This document shows, one piece after another, positions 1-7,828 of a stretch of 64,000 bases of DNA (within the stretch, counting starts at the first letter, position 1; each line of letters opens with the position of its first letter). The notes below the pieces were generated by a model that was not told the origin of the DNA, did not search any database, and saw only the letters and a program-made list of their open reading frames with translations. Both the position numbers and the translations under genes were made by a program. This stretch comes from Brevibacillus massiliensis (GTDB taxonomy: Bacteria > Bacillota > Bacilli > Brevibacillales > Brevibacillaceae). Location: NCBI RefSeq assembly GCF_000311785.1, contig NZ_HE978536.1, positions 116,287 through 180,286 of the forward strand, in the 5' to 3' direction.

Positions 1-34
1 AACCTAAGCGTATCTTTCTACAGGGAGGAAAGCC

Positions 35-292
35 ATGATACCTGAAGATGTCAAACAACTTTTGCACGATATCAGGCTGATCGGCGGCGGTATGAAGCAG
101 TACGAGCATCCCGATGACTGGCAGCTCATCCGCAACCTCATCGGAGATCAAATGGATGTCGATTTAATGGATGCCACCGCCGACTACTGGGAGCAGATGA
201 AAAGCTGCCTGGAAAGCGAAAAGGCAAAAGCCCTGGAAAAGGCGGAAAAACGCTACTACCACGGACTCTACTATTACAACCCTTTCGTTTAG
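35..292 (+). CDS. Small hypothetical protein (85 aa)
   Basis: I do not recognise this family. The ATG is preceded at normal spacing by GGGAGGAAAGCC, a good ribosome-binding site, and the frame ends just before a strong terminator, so this looks like a real single-gene unit. The product is soluble-looking, acidic in the middle (IGDQMDVDLMDATADYWEQ), then a charged helix rich in Glu and Lys, and a Tyr-rich tail (YYHGLYYYNPFV). There is no signal peptide or membrane segment. It may be a small Bacillales-specific protein; no function can be assigned. The upstream context lies outside the window. Confidence 0.7.
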   Translation: MIPEDVKQLLHDIRLIGGGMKQYEHPDDWQLIRNLIGDQMDVDLMDATADYWEQMKSCLESEKAKALEKAEKRYYHGLYYYNPFV

Positions 293-299
293 TTGAAGA

Positions 300-331
300 C
301 GGGCCGCGACTGTTTTTTCGTTCGCGGCCCG
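300..331 (+). terminator. Intrinsic terminator after the 85-aa gene
   Basis: A 10-bp perfect GC-rich stem, CGGGCCGCGA (300-309) with TCGCGGCCCG (322-331), has a 12-nt T-rich loop and is followed by TTTATCGTTT. It begins eight bases after the stop codon of the upstream gene. Confidence 0.8.
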
Positions 332-408
332 TTTATCGTTTATAACCAATACGGCTAGGTCCCGTCATCAGGAAAAATGCGACGAAAAGAGCCGTGGGTG
401 ACGGCGTT

Positions 409-434
409 TTGAGTTGCGCAGCGGCGCTTCTCAA
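409..434. repeat. Short symmetric hairpin in intergenic region
   Basis: TTGAG-TT-GCGC-AGCG-GCGC-TT-CTCAA folds into a 5-bp stem, a symmetric TT/TT internal loop and a 4-bp GCGC stem with an AGCG loop. There is no adjacent T-tract, so it is not an obvious terminator. The 293-500 interval otherwise holds only the preceding terminator. It could be one copy of a dispersed REP-like element, but no second copy is seen here. Confidence 0.35.
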
Positions 435-500
435 TCGTTACCTACGGTACGCCGCCCGCCGCCCAATCCATAACATCCTCCTCGATGGTGAGGGGTAAAC

Positions 501-1772
501 TCAAGCAAACAAGCTAGGAATGAAAAGTGTTAACTGCGGTACGAATAGAACCAGTAGATAGGCCAAAAGCATGATTCCTACGACATACAGGACATCCGGA
601 AACGTTTCTTCTATTCGGATTCCGATAATTTTGGCAGATGTGAACAAACCGACAGCCAATGGCGGGGTAACACCGCCAATCGCTAGATTAAGCATCATAA
701 TAACTCCGAAATGGATAGGGTCCAATCCAATACCCGTTGCAATGGGGAAAAGGATAGGAGTCATAATAATGATAATGGCGATGGTTTCCATAAATGTTCC
801 TAATATTAGTAGAAGAATGCTTATGAGGATCATAATGATAACCTTGCTGTCAGTCAATCCAGTGATGAAACCTGACAGCATGACGGGAATTTTCTCCATG
901 GTAAGGATCCAGCCAAAAGGAGCAGCGGTCGAGATAATAAACAAAATGATCGCACTAGTGATGGAGGAACGGGTTATGACCTCTATTAAATCCTTCCACT
1001 TCAATTCCCTGTAAACAAACATCGCCAAAATAAAGGCGTACACAACAGCAACAACGGCAGATTCGGTTGGAGTGAAAACACCCGACATGACTCCACCCAA
1101 GATAATGATGGGCAGCATGATCGGAAGAATCGCTGCGCGAACCGCTGCCGCGCATTCTTTCAAACTAAAGCTAACCCCCGTATCTCCATAGTTTCTTTTT
1201 CGAGAAACCCATATTCCGAAAAGAATAAGAAACAGAGAAGTGAGCAACCCAGGGATAATTCCGCCTAAAAACATGCCTCCGATCGATACACTTGCTGTAA
1301 CACCGAAAACCACCATGGGCATACTTGGCGGAATAATCATTCCAAGTACACCGCCACCCGCTGTAAGGGAAGCGGTAAAACCTTTTCCATAACCTTTTTT
1401 GACCATCTCCGGCTGAATCACTGATCCGATCGCAGCTACGGTTGCCACTCCGGAACCCGAGATAGCGCCGAAAAAGGCGGAAGAGGCAACATTTACCCCT
1501 GCTAGTCCGCCTCGTACAGTCCCGAGAAAGGCATTTGCCAATCGCATCAAGCGTGGTGTTGTTCCGTAGGCCATGAGATCCCCTGCCAAAATAAAGAAAG
1601 GAAGGGCCAGTAAAGGAAATGAATCAATGCCGAAAAACATTTTTTGCATTATAATATTGGGTGATACAGGTCCATTCGCGAACATGAGAAACAGGAAACA
1701 AGAAATTCCAATCGCAAAACCCACCGGAAGCCCCATGATCAGTAATAGAAAAAGCAATGAAAAGATTAACAT
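501..1772 (-). CDS. dctM: TRAP transporter large permease subunit (DctM family)
   Basis: This is the large membrane subunit of a tripartite ATP-independent periplasmic-type transporter, which drives uptake of an organic acid with an ion gradient. The 423-residue length and the run of about a dozen hydrophobic segments match the family. The N-terminal GLPVGFAIG and the following PLLALPFFILAGDLM segment are typical of DctM. The ATG overlaps the stop of dctQ by a few bases, indicating translational coupling. It is the last gene of the aldolase-dctP-dctQ-dctM operon. Substrate identity is not shown by the sequence; the neighbouring enzymes point to a hydroxy- or keto-acid. Confidence 0.95.
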   Translation of the reverse strand: MLIFSLLFLLLIMGLPVGFAIGISCFLFLMFANGPVSPNIIMQKMFFGIDSFPLLALPFFILAGDLMAYGTTPRLMRLANAFLGTVRGGLAGVNVASSAFFGAISGSGVATVAAIGSVIQPEMVKKGYGKGFTASLTAGGGVLGMIIPPSMPMVVFGVTASVSIGGMFLGGIIPGLLTSLFLILFGIWVSRKRNYGDTGVSFSLKECAAAVRAAILPIMLPIIILGGVMSGVFTPTESAVVAVVYAFILAMFVYRELKWKDLIEVITRSSITSAIILFIISTAAPFGWILTMEKIPVMLSGFITGLTDSKVIIMILISILLLILGTFMETIAIIIIMTPILFPIATGIGLDPIHFGVIMMLNLAIGGVTPPLAVGLFTSAKIIGIRIEETFPDVLYVVGIMLLAYLLVLFVPQLTLFIPSLFA

Positions 1773-2275
1773 GCGATCTCCCCTTCTTTCTCAACGTTTT
1801 CAGGGCTTTTCCGAATCATGGAATAGATTTCTGCCAGGTAATAAAGAATCATGATGACACCGGAAATCGGCAAAATTAATTGAATGGCTCCCATGGGAAT
1901 TTCAAGGGCAGTACTCTTCATGATCATGGCCCTCGGAAAGAAATCAATCGCATAATACGTCAAGAAGCCGAGAAAGACGATACACAGAAGGCAATTAAAA
2001 ACTTCCATCCATTTTTTGATATTCGGCTTCAATAGGTTGATAAAGAAATCGATTCTAGTGTGTTCTCCTCTCTTTACTCCCATCGCTGCACCTAAAAAGG
2101 CAATCCAAATCATGGCATATCGAGCATATTCCTCCGCCCAATCAATGGATTGATTCAGTACAAACCTTGCAAATACCTGGGAAAACACAATAATGGTCAT
2201 CGAACTGAATAAAATAATGGTTAAATTTTGAACGATACGGTCTAATAAATTAAGGAATGGATTTTGTGTTTTCAT
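1766..2275 (-). CDS. dctQ: TRAP transporter small permease subunit (DctQ family)
   Basis: This is the small membrane subunit of the TRAP transporter, 169 residues with four predicted transmembrane helices. The conserved DctQ signature is visible as EEYARYAMIWIAFLGAAMG followed by a basic-acidic loop (KRGEHTRIDFF). It lies 57 nt downstream of dctP and overlaps dctM by 7 nt, the usual P-Q-M order. In the family, this subunit pairs with DctM in the membrane and supports docking of the substrate-loaded DctP. Confidence 0.93.
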   Translation of the reverse strand: MKTQNPFLNLLDRIVQNLTIILFSSMTIIVFSQVFARFVLNQSIDWAEEYARYAMIWIAFLGAAMGVKRGEHTRIDFFINLLKPNIKKWMEVFNCLLCIVFLGFLTYYAIDFFPRAMIMKSTALEIPMGAIQLILPISGVIMILYYLAEIYSMIRKSPENVEKEGEIAC

Positions 2276-2332
2276 AACATTCTCCTTTATAATGACCCCC
2301 TAGAAAAAATTCCAGGGGGCAGTCTGATCATA

Positions 2333-3367
2333 TTATTGCTTCTCAGCTTCTTGGATCAATTTCAACAGCTCATCTCCATTTTTCGAAGTAAAGCCATTCC
2401 ATACCGGCTGTACAGCCTTTACAAAGGCTTCGCGGTCAATTTCATTTACTTCCATTCCCTTTTCCTTTAACACGGCAACGAGTTCCTCATCTTGCTTCTT
2501 GACCATTTCTCGTTCTTCTGCTTTTATCTTTTCGGCCACTTCCGCTACAATCTTTTGCTGTTCGGGAGACAATTTCTCCATACTTTGTGGGCTGGTTACA
2601 AGAACTGCGGAATTGTAAATATGTCCGGAAAGAGACAAGTATTTTTGCACCTCATAGAATTTATTCGTTTCGATAATGGAAAGAGGGTTTTCCTGACCAT
2701 CCACAGTTCCTTGTTGAAGGGCTGTAAACAATTCGGTAAAGGCCATTGGGATAGCGCTCGCATTTAGCTGTTTAAACATTTCTAGACGAATTGGGATTTC
2801 TGCACTTCTGAATTTAACTCCATTCATATCTTCCGGTGTGGTGATCGGAATTTTATTATTGGTAAAATGCCTGAATCCATTCTCCCAATACGATAGAGCT
2901 TGGAACCCTTTGGAGGCTAACTTCTCCGAAACCGCCTTTCCGAAAGCACCGTCCAACGCCCTATGGGCATGCTCCTTGTCCTTGAATACAAATGGAAGTT
3001 CTTCTACCCCAAGCTGTGGATCGATATTTTGGAAGTTAGAAATTCCATAGAGCAGGGCCATATCCAGATTCCCCGCTTGAATCTGCTGAATTTCGTCGGC
3101 TTCACTTCCCAAAACACCGGCGTGGTGAACTGTAATTTCCACCGCTCCATTTGTTTTCGCGCTCACTTCTTCCGCGAATTTTTTCAAATGGATACCACCC
3201 GGGTGATTCTCGGGAAAGATGTGAGCGACACTCAATTTAACGGTTCCATCTGTTCCGCCTGAAGCAGAATTTGAAGAACCGGCCTGTTCAGTAGACTGGG
3301 AGCAGCCAATCACGGCTAGAGCAGCTAAAGATAAAATAACTGAACTCTTTCTAAACCATTTTTTCAT
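2333..3367 (-). CDS. dctP: TRAP transporter substrate-binding lipoprotein (DctP family)
   Basis: This is the extracytoplasmic solute receptor of the TRAP transporter. The N-terminus is a lipoprotein signal with a lipobox ending AVIGC, so Cys22 should be lipidated, as expected in a Gram-positive cell. The DctP fold follows, including the GVKFRS motif; R187 is the position that in characterised family members salt-bridges the ligand carboxylate. Length (344 aa) is normal. Its ATG overlaps the stop of the upstream aldolase gene in an ATGA arrangement, so the aldolase and transporter are translationally coupled. The ligand is unknown but is probably a carboxylate that feeds the aldolase. Confidence 0.94.
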   Translation of the reverse strand: MKKWFRKSSVILSLAALAVIGCSQSTEQAGSSNSASGGTDGTVKLSVAHIFPENHPGGIHLKKFAEEVSAKTNGAVEITVHHAGVLGSEADEIQQIQAGNLDMALLYGISNFQNIDPQLGVEELPFVFKDKEHAHRALDGAFGKAVSEKLASKGFQALSYWENGFRHFTNNKIPITTPEDMNGVKFRSAEIPIRLEMFKQLNASAIPMAFTELFTALQQGTVDGQENPLSIIETNKFYEVQKYLSLSGHIYNSAVLVTSPQSMEKLSPEQQKIVAEVAEKIKAEEREMVKKQDEELVAVLKEKGMEVNEIDREAFVKAVQPVWNGFTSKNGDELLKLIQEAEKQ

Positions 3368-4155
3368 GCTTTGATCTCTCCCCTTAATTTGTTTATTACA
3401 GAAGAAGTTGTTTTGACCGCTTTGCTAAATATCCACTTATCAATACCGGTCATGAAAATGCGCGATCCTCTTTCCCTCCATTTCTGAAGATTATAAATGA
3501 TGTCGCTTTCATTTGCAGAAAAGTCAACTCCAATTAATTCTTTGTTATATTTCCTGATGATTTCACTAACTTCTTTGAATTTCTGCTCCACCAATGGGTG
3601 ACTCACTTCACCCGGAACTCCTAATGATACGGATAAATCAAAAGGACCGATCATATAGGCATCTACTCCCGGGATGGTTACAATTTCATGAAAATTCGCC
3701 ACCCCCTCTTCCCCTTCAATAAGTAGGATCACTTTGACTTCTTCATTACTTTTCCTTGAGAAAGAACTCCAATTTTCCACCATATGCCGGCCGGCTCGGA
3801 TACAAGGACAGGAGCCCCGTTCTCCTAAAGGAGAGTATTTCGCCGCTTTGACTGCTTTCTCAGCATCCTCCTTACTGGAAATATGAGGGACCAGAATTCC
3901 TTTTGCACCGAGGTCCAACACCTTTAAAATCAAAGAAGCATTATTTTCCGGTACCCGAACAATGGGATACAAATTTGAATTTTCAGCAGCACGTATTAAA
4001 TGCTCTACAGATTCCAACCAGATATTCCCGTGCTCCATATCAATGACAATGAAGTCAAAGTCGCTAGTGCCAATCATTTCAATTACTTCTGCATTGTTAA
4101 TCTGTACCCATGTACCTAAGTGAACAGAATTTTTATCCGCGAAAATAGGGATCAC
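3364..4155 (-). CDS. HpcH/HpaI-family aldolase (class II, pyruvate-type)
   Basis: This resembles the 4-hydroxy-2-oxovalerate/2-keto-3-deoxy sugar-acid aldolases, which retro-cleave a 4-hydroxy-2-keto acid into pyruvate and an aldehyde with a divalent metal. Visible motifs are VIDMEHG near residue 37, ILVPHISS, KYSPLGERG and IGPFDLS, with metal-binding Glu in LIEGEEG and Asp in the GPFDLS motif. Length (263 aa) fits. The start is a GTG with no well-spaced ribosome-binding site; instead a four-codon uORF (ATG AAA GGG TGA) with its own upstream GGAAGTGAGAG overlaps the GTG. It is the first gene of the operon with dctPQM. The exact substrate cannot be read from sequence. Confidence 0.9.
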   Translation of the reverse strand: MIPIFADKNSVHLGTWVQINNAEVIEMIGTSDFDFIVIDMEHGNIWLESVEHLIRAAENSNLYPIVRVPENNASLILKVLDLGAKGILVPHISSKEDAEKAVKAAKYSPLGERGSCPCIRAGRHMVENWSSFSRKSNEEVKVILLIEGEEGVANFHEIVTIPGVDAYMIGPFDLSVSLGVPGEVSHPLVEQKFKEVSEIIRKYNKELIGVDFSANESDIIYNLQKWRERGSRIFMTGIDKWIFSKAVKTTSSVINKLRGEIKA

Positions 4156-4163
4156 CCTTTCAT
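4152..4163 (-). other. Minimal four-codon uORF overlapping the aldolase start
   Basis: On the minus strand, ATG (4163-4161), AAA, GGG, TGA (4154-4152) form a three-residue reading frame. It is preceded by the purine-rich GGAAGTGAGAG at a usable distance. Its TGA overlaps the GTG start codon of the aldolase (GTGA), an arrangement that would allow termination-reinitiation. Whether it is translated is inference. Confidence 0.4.
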
Positions 4164-4207
4164 TATGTCTCTCACTTCCATTTATGGTTTACATGTATAA
4201 TCATTAG

Positions 4208-4220
4208 ATGGTCTGACCAT
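4208..4220. promoter_or_regulatory. FadR/GntR-type operator 1 (aldolase-TRAP operon)
   Basis: ATGGTC-T-GACCAT is a perfect 13-bp palindrome around a central base. It contains TGGT-NNN-ACCA, the recognition pattern known for FadR-subfamily GntR regulators. It sits 53 nt upstream of the aldolase start and just downstream of a candidate promoter, a position suited to repression. An identical copy lies at 7269-7281 and a near copy at 5081-5093, so it probably binds the GntR protein encoded at 4359-5048. Confidence 0.8.
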
Positions 4221-4239
4221 AATAATGTGATTTGATTGA

Positions 4240-4269
4240 ATAATATTATTATCCGATATATTTAGTCAA
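4240..4269 (-). promoter_or_regulatory. Candidate promoter of the aldolase-dctPQM operon
   Basis: On the minus strand TTGACT (4264-4269) is followed at about 18 nt by TATTAT, in a very AT-rich stretch. The FadR-type operator lies roughly 15-25 nt downstream of the predicted transcription start, as at the 7296-7325 promoter. Confidence 0.5.
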
Positions 4270-4358
4270 TATATATATGTTTAAGCTGAATCATGGTTTT
4301 CACCTTGCCAGTAATCCAGCCACCAACATAGACTTCGCTCTTCGCGAAAGTATCCCGC

Positions 4359-5048
4359 CTATTTGTTCTTTAAAAACCTCTGCACTTGCAGCATGTGATT
4401 TAACATAAGCATACTTGCTTCTTCCGGTTTCCGGTTTTTAATGGTGTCATAGATTTTCTTATGGAATTCTAATGATTCATTCATCACTCCCGGAACCATA
4501 ACCACTTTTTCTTGTACACGAAATACCAAATTTTTAATTGAATTATAGAGGTCATTCATGACAAGATTTTTAGAGGATTTTGCAATCCGCTCATGAAAGA
4601 GCATATCAGCTGAGACAAACCCCTTTTGATCATTCATTTCAATGGCTTTTTCCATTCCTTGAACCGCTATCAATATCCCATTTAGATCTTCCTCATCGGC
4701 ACGTTGGGCTGCCAAATAGGTTAATTCCTTTTCAATAATACGCCTAGTTTCAAAAATATCTTCCATCTCCGTATCTGCCAAATAGAGCTGGTACATAAGC
4801 GTATCCGAAAAAAAGTCATGATAGTTACTTGAAATAAATGTCCCTTTCTGTGACCTTTGAATTAAACCTTGTGATTCAAGTACTTTTAAAGCTTCCCTTA
4901 AAGAAGTTCTGCCAACTTGGAGGATTTCCATCAGTTCGCGCTCCGGCATCAGTTTGTCTCCGGGTTTTAGTTTTCCTTCCAGTATAAGCTCTTTGATTTG
5001 GTTTACGATCATATCCCCGATATTTGAACGTTTGACAGGTTCAATCAT
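4359..5048 (-). CDS. FadR-subfamily GntR transcriptional regulator
   Basis: This is a DNA-binding regulator of 229 residues. It has an N-terminal winged helix (IVNQIKELILEGKLKPGDKL, then PERELMEILQVGRTSLREAL) and an all-helical FCD ligand-binding domain. Upstream in-frame codons exist, but the ATG at 5048 has GAAAGGTG at 8 nt and starts right at the homology (MIEPVKRSNIG), so it was chosen. Its own upstream region carries one operator copy (5081-5093), implying autoregulation. The two other copies flank the start of both neighbouring transcription units, so it most likely represses the whole acid-catabolism locus until the substrate or an intermediate binds the FCD domain. Confidence 0.9.
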   Translation of the reverse strand: MIEPVKRSNIGDMIVNQIKELILEGKLKPGDKLMPERELMEILQVGRTSLREALKVLESQGLIQRSQKGTFISSNYHDFFSDTLMYQLYLADTEMEDIFETRRIIEKELTYLAAQRADEEDLNGILIAVQGMEKAIEMNDQKGFVSADMLFHERIAKSSKNLVMNDLYNSIKNLVFRVQEKVVMVPGVMNESLEFHKKIYDTIKNRKPEEASMLMLNHMLQVQRFLKNK

Positions 5049-5080
5049 TTTTTTCACCTTTCTATTGGTCAACATATTAC

Positions 5081-5093
5081 ATAGTCTGACCAT
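5081..5093. promoter_or_regulatory. FadR/GntR-type operator 2 (autoregulatory)
   Basis: ATAGTC-T-GACCAT differs from the perfect operator by one base in the left half-site. It lies 33-45 nt upstream of the regulator's start codon, which is consistent with weaker autorepression. Confidence 0.65.
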
Positions 5094-5195
5094 ACTACAA
5101 AAATATATAAAAATAAATCGTGAAATCAATTTCATGAACCTATATCCATTCAAATTATCCATTAAGGGAATTCTCTGAATATAAATCTCCTTATA

Positions 5196-6083
5196 TTAAG
5201 ACAGAATATTGGTCAGCGTTCCGATCTTCTCAATGGAAACCGAAATTTCATCACCAGACTTCAACCAGATCTGCTGTTCTTCAGGATAACCTAATATCAC
5301 TCCATCAGGAGTTCCGGATAAAATGATATCTCCCGGTTTTAGAGTCATGTATTGAGAAACATAGCTTACGATCGTTGCACAATCAAAGATCATATCTTTG
5401 GTGTTTGACGATTGGCGTAAAATCCCATTCACCTTGCACGTAATATCCAGTTCTTGCGGGTTAGGGATTTCATCAGTCGTTACGATGTAAGGTCCAATCG
5501 GAGCAAATTTGTCAAGAGCCTTGCCGAGAAGCCATTGACCTGTTCTAAATTGAAGGTCACGGGCAGACAGGTCATTCCCTACGGTATAGCCAAATACATA
5601 TGAAAGGGCTTCTTTCTTGCTGACTTCTTTAGCAGTTTTCCCAATGACAATCACCAATTCTGCTTCATAGTCAAATTTCTCCGCACCGGAAGGAAGCGGA
5701 ATAACCTCGTTGTGCGCTGCCAGGGAGTTGCTGAACTTACTGAATAAAATAGGGCTTGACGGAACTTGCATCTTAGATTCTTCAGCGTGATTCTTATAGT
5801 TCAACCCTACACAAATAATCTTTTCAGGGTTTGTTACAGACGGAGCATATTGAATCATTTCTTCTTGAATAAACAGTTCATCTTTTGTTAGATTGTCCTG
5901 AGCCATCTGAGTTAGTCTGTGTAATGAACCTAGATCCTCATCTCCACTATGGATGACCTCTTCCATCGAACCCGGGACGGGTACATTAAATACTTCACTC
6001 GCACGCTTAACGTTTAGAATACCTTGTTCCGTTTTCACACCTAAACCAACTTGATTATCCATATAGAAACTAACTAATTTCAT
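5196..6083 (-). CDS. Fumarylacetoacetate hydrolase (FAH) family protein
   Basis: This family contains hydrolases, decarboxylases and isomerases acting on 2-oxo or 2,4-dioxo acids with a bound Mg2+ or Mn2+. The C-terminal catalytic domain is clear: ICVGLNYKNHAEE, FDYEAELVIVIGK with the metal-binding Glu pair, YTVGNDLSARDLQ with the metal Asp, and SGTPDGV. It ends with GDEISVSIEKIGTLTN, the standard family C-terminus. A short N-terminal domain precedes. The ATG at 6083 has GAGG seven bases upstream; an earlier TTG lacks a site. The gene follows the Ldh_2 gene by 25 nt, so the pair is probably cotranscribed. The substrate is unknown; a 2,4-diketo acid formed by the oxidoreductase is one option. 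Confidence 0.9.
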   Translation of the reverse strand: MKLVSFYMDNQVGLGVKTEQGILNVKRASEVFNVPVPGSMEEVIHSGDEDLGSLHRLTQMAQDNLTKDELFIQEEMIQYAPSVTNPEKIICVGLNYKNHAEESKMQVPSSPILFSKFSNSLAAHNEVIPLPSGAEKFDYEAELVIVIGKTAKEVSKKEALSYVFGYTVGNDLSARDLQFRTGQWLLGKALDKFAPIGPYIVTTDEIPNPQELDITCKVNGILRQSSNTKDMIFDCATIVSYVSQYMTLKPGDIILSGTPDGVILGYPEEQQIWLKSGDEISVSIEKIGTLTNILS

Positions 6084-6108
6084 ATATATCCTCACTTTCA
6101 AATGTTAT

Positions 6109-7197
6109 CTATTCATCTAACGGTGATACTTTTAGTTTATTTATAAGGTCAGAAGACACGGATGCTTTTTTTGCATAGGATACAATCTCTTCCACTACGG
6201 CAGCTGGTAATGTAATGCCCTCTTTCAAATTTCTTTCTTTATTTAATATTTCGATTTCCCCAGGCAGGTAAACTTGATTCGTATTTGGCGCCAACGGAGT
6301 ATTTTTCATATATTGAATATAGCGATCGACTGATTCACGGAATACTCGCGGATCCATAAACGCGTCTATGCGAATAGCCATGAAGAAATGACTGATATCA
6401 TTCGGATTGTTGAAATCTTGATATAACGAATGAATGTCCGGTCCGATGGCACCACCGCTGAGCAATGCGGATAAAATGTCAATCATTACCGCGATTCCAT
6501 ATCCTTTCGGTCCGCCTACTGGGAAGAGATTTCCACCATTAATTACTTCATCAGGATCCGTCGTAGCCTGTCCTAACCGGTTTACCGCCCATCCTAACGG
6601 TATAGACTCACCTTTACTTTTCGCCGCTACAATTCTTCCCAACGGTACAACACTCGTTGCCATATCCAGAATAATCGGCTTTTCCTTTCCCGCAGGGACA
6701 GCCAAAGCTAATGGATTATTCCCTACTCTTGCAGCAGCTCCACCCGGAGGGGCCATGAGTGGTTCCACATTACTAACAGCAATTCCAATCATGTCATGTT
6801 CCTGTAATTGCATCGCCCAATAAGCCCCTGCCCCAAAATGGTTACTTCTGCGGACCGCAATGGCACCTAAATGGTTCTCCTTCATTTTTTGAATCAACCT
6901 GGAAATCGCCCGTTGAGAAACCACTTGTCCCAACCCGTAATCTCCATCTAAGACAGCTGTATTTTGTGTTTCCTTAACAAATTGGATGTTGGGATTGCTT
7001 TTCATAATTCCTTTCTCTATCCTTTTCAAATAAATGGATAGTCTAATCACACCGTGGCTGCTAACCCCTCTAAGATCTGCCTCTACTAAAGACTTGGAAA
7101 CGATCTCAGCATCCTCCTCTGGAACCTGATAGCTTTTTAGAATATCCGAACATATTTGGGATATAGATTGTGGATCGACCTGGTAGAATTTAGGCAT
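6109..7197 (-). CDS. Malate/L-lactate/sulfolactate dehydrogenase family (Ldh_2) oxidoreductase
   Basis: This is an NAD(P)H-dependent 2-hydroxy/2-keto acid oxidoreductase with the Ldh_2 fold, unrelated to classical LDH. Motifs seen are RGVSSHGVIRL with the catalytic His, RRSNHFGAGAYW, GNNPLALAVPAG, DMATSVVPLGRI and GPKGYGIAVMIDIL. Length (362 aa) is typical. Family members reduce or oxidise malate, lactate, sulfolactate, ureidoglycolate or dehydro-sugar acids, so the precise substrate cannot be set. It is the first gene of the operon with the FAH-family gene and stands behind a TTGACA promoter and a FadR-type operator. Confidence 0.92.
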   Translation of the reverse strand: MPKFYQVDPQSISQICSDILKSYQVPEEDAEIVSKSLVEADLRGVSSHGVIRLSIYLKRIEKGIMKSNPNIQFVKETQNTAVLDGDYGLGQVVSQRAISRLIQKMKENHLGAIAVRRSNHFGAGAYWAMQLQEHDMIGIAVSNVEPLMAPPGGAAARVGNNPLALAVPAGKEKPIILDMATSVVPLGRIVAAKSKGESIPLGWAVNRLGQATTDPDEVINGGNLFPVGGPKGYGIAVMIDILSALLSGGAIGPDIHSLYQDFNNPNDISHFFMAIRIDAFMDPRVFRESVDRYIQYMKNTPLAPNTNQVYLPGEIEILNKERNLKEGITLPAAVVEEIVSYAKKASVSSDLINKLKVSPLDE

Positions 7198-7268
7198 ATA
7201 CAGAGCGCTCCTTTTAAGTTTTTATCATTTATTAAATGTTAACAACCATCTTAATGTCTTATGGACTT

Positions 7269-7281
7269 ATGGTCTGACCAT
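7269..7281. promoter_or_regulatory. FadR/GntR-type operator 3 (Ldh_2-FAH operon)
   Basis: This is an identical copy of the perfect palindrome ATGGTC-T-GACCAT found at 4208-4220. It is centred about 78 nt upstream of the Ldh_2 start and lies just downstream of the -10 element of the promoter at 7296-7325, where bound repressor would block initiation or early elongation. Confidence 0.8.
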
Positions 7282-7295
7282 ACGACTATAATGTT

Positions 7296-7325
7296 ATGAT
7301 ATGGCACTCAACTGTGGTTTGTCAA
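7296..7325 (-). promoter_or_regulatory. SigA-type promoter of the Ldh_2-FAH operon
   Basis: On the minus strand a consensus TTGACA (7320-7325) is followed after 18 nt by TATCAT (7296-7301). The predicted start is near 7289, giving a leader of about 90 nt that contains the FadR-type operator. Between 7198 and 7556 nothing else is seen except this regulatory region, a 12-bp palindrome GATCGTACGATC at 7362-7373 and the tRNA terminator. Confidence 0.7.
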
Positions 7326-7462
7326 GATGAATATTTAGAAAAATCAATACTGATAGTCATTGATCGTACGATCCGTTGACCTTCTGCCTTCTTTGTCAAA
7401 ATAAACTCGTTCTTCTCTCTTTCATCATCCTTCTCATATCAATACAGACCTGCTGTAGAAAA

Positions 7463-7499
7463 CGCAAAAAAGCAGATGGTAATATACCATCTGCTTTTC
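7463..7499 (-). terminator. Terminator of the tRNA-Ser unit (bidirectional)
   Basis: A 10-bp stem AGCAGATGGT (7471-7480) with ACCATCTGCT (7486-7495) has a 5-nt AATAT loop. It is flanked by an A-run on the left (a T-run for minus-strand transcripts) and TTTT on the right. Confidence 0.8.
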
Positions 7500-7556
7500 T
7501 AACGGTCTGGTTTATAATCAATACGTTTTACCCTAAAAAACTTGATAATACGATTA

Positions 7557-7645
7557 TGGCGGAGGGAGAGGGATTCGAACCCCCGTGACGTTGCCGCCTA
7601 ACGGTTTTCAAGACCGCCCCGTTATGACCACTTCGGTATCCCTCC
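7557..7645 (-). tRNA. tRNA-Ser(UGA)
   Basis: The acceptor stem GGAGGGA pairs with TCCCTCC, followed by G73 and an encoded CCA. The anticodon loop CTTGAAA gives anticodon TGA. A long variable arm typical of serine tRNA is present. Confidence 0.95.
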
Positions 7646-7674
7646 GTGAGCCTTCCATCTGAAGGACAATTATT

Positions 7675-7704
7675 ACTATAGCATAATTCATCTAAATAAT
7701 GCAA
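7675..7704 (-). promoter_or_regulatory. Promoter of tRNA-Ser
   Basis: On the minus strand TTGCAT (7699-7704) and TATAGT (7675-7680) are separated by 18 nt, with a TGC extension directly before the -10 box. It lies about 30 nt upstream of the tRNA 5' end. Confidence 0.7.
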
Positions 7705-7764
7705 GACATTTTTGTAGCCAAAATTTCATTTTTTTATCTGCGCCCCTCGAACGAGAAGCATGGT

Positions 7765-7809
7765 CCACTTCTGCACAAAACGGATGCATACCGTTTCTCA
7801 CAGAAGTGG
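7765..7809. repeat. Nested inverted repeat downstream of the efflux gene
   Basis: The outer 9-bp stem is CCACTTCTG (7765-7773) with CAGAAGTGG (7801-7809); the inner stem is AAACGG (7778-7783) with CCGTTT (7791-7796). There is no T-tract on either side. It lies 20 nt past the end of the MFS gene and may act as a 3'-end stabiliser or weak terminator. Confidence 0.5.
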
Positions 7810-7828
7810 AGCGGCATCCAGGTCTGCC

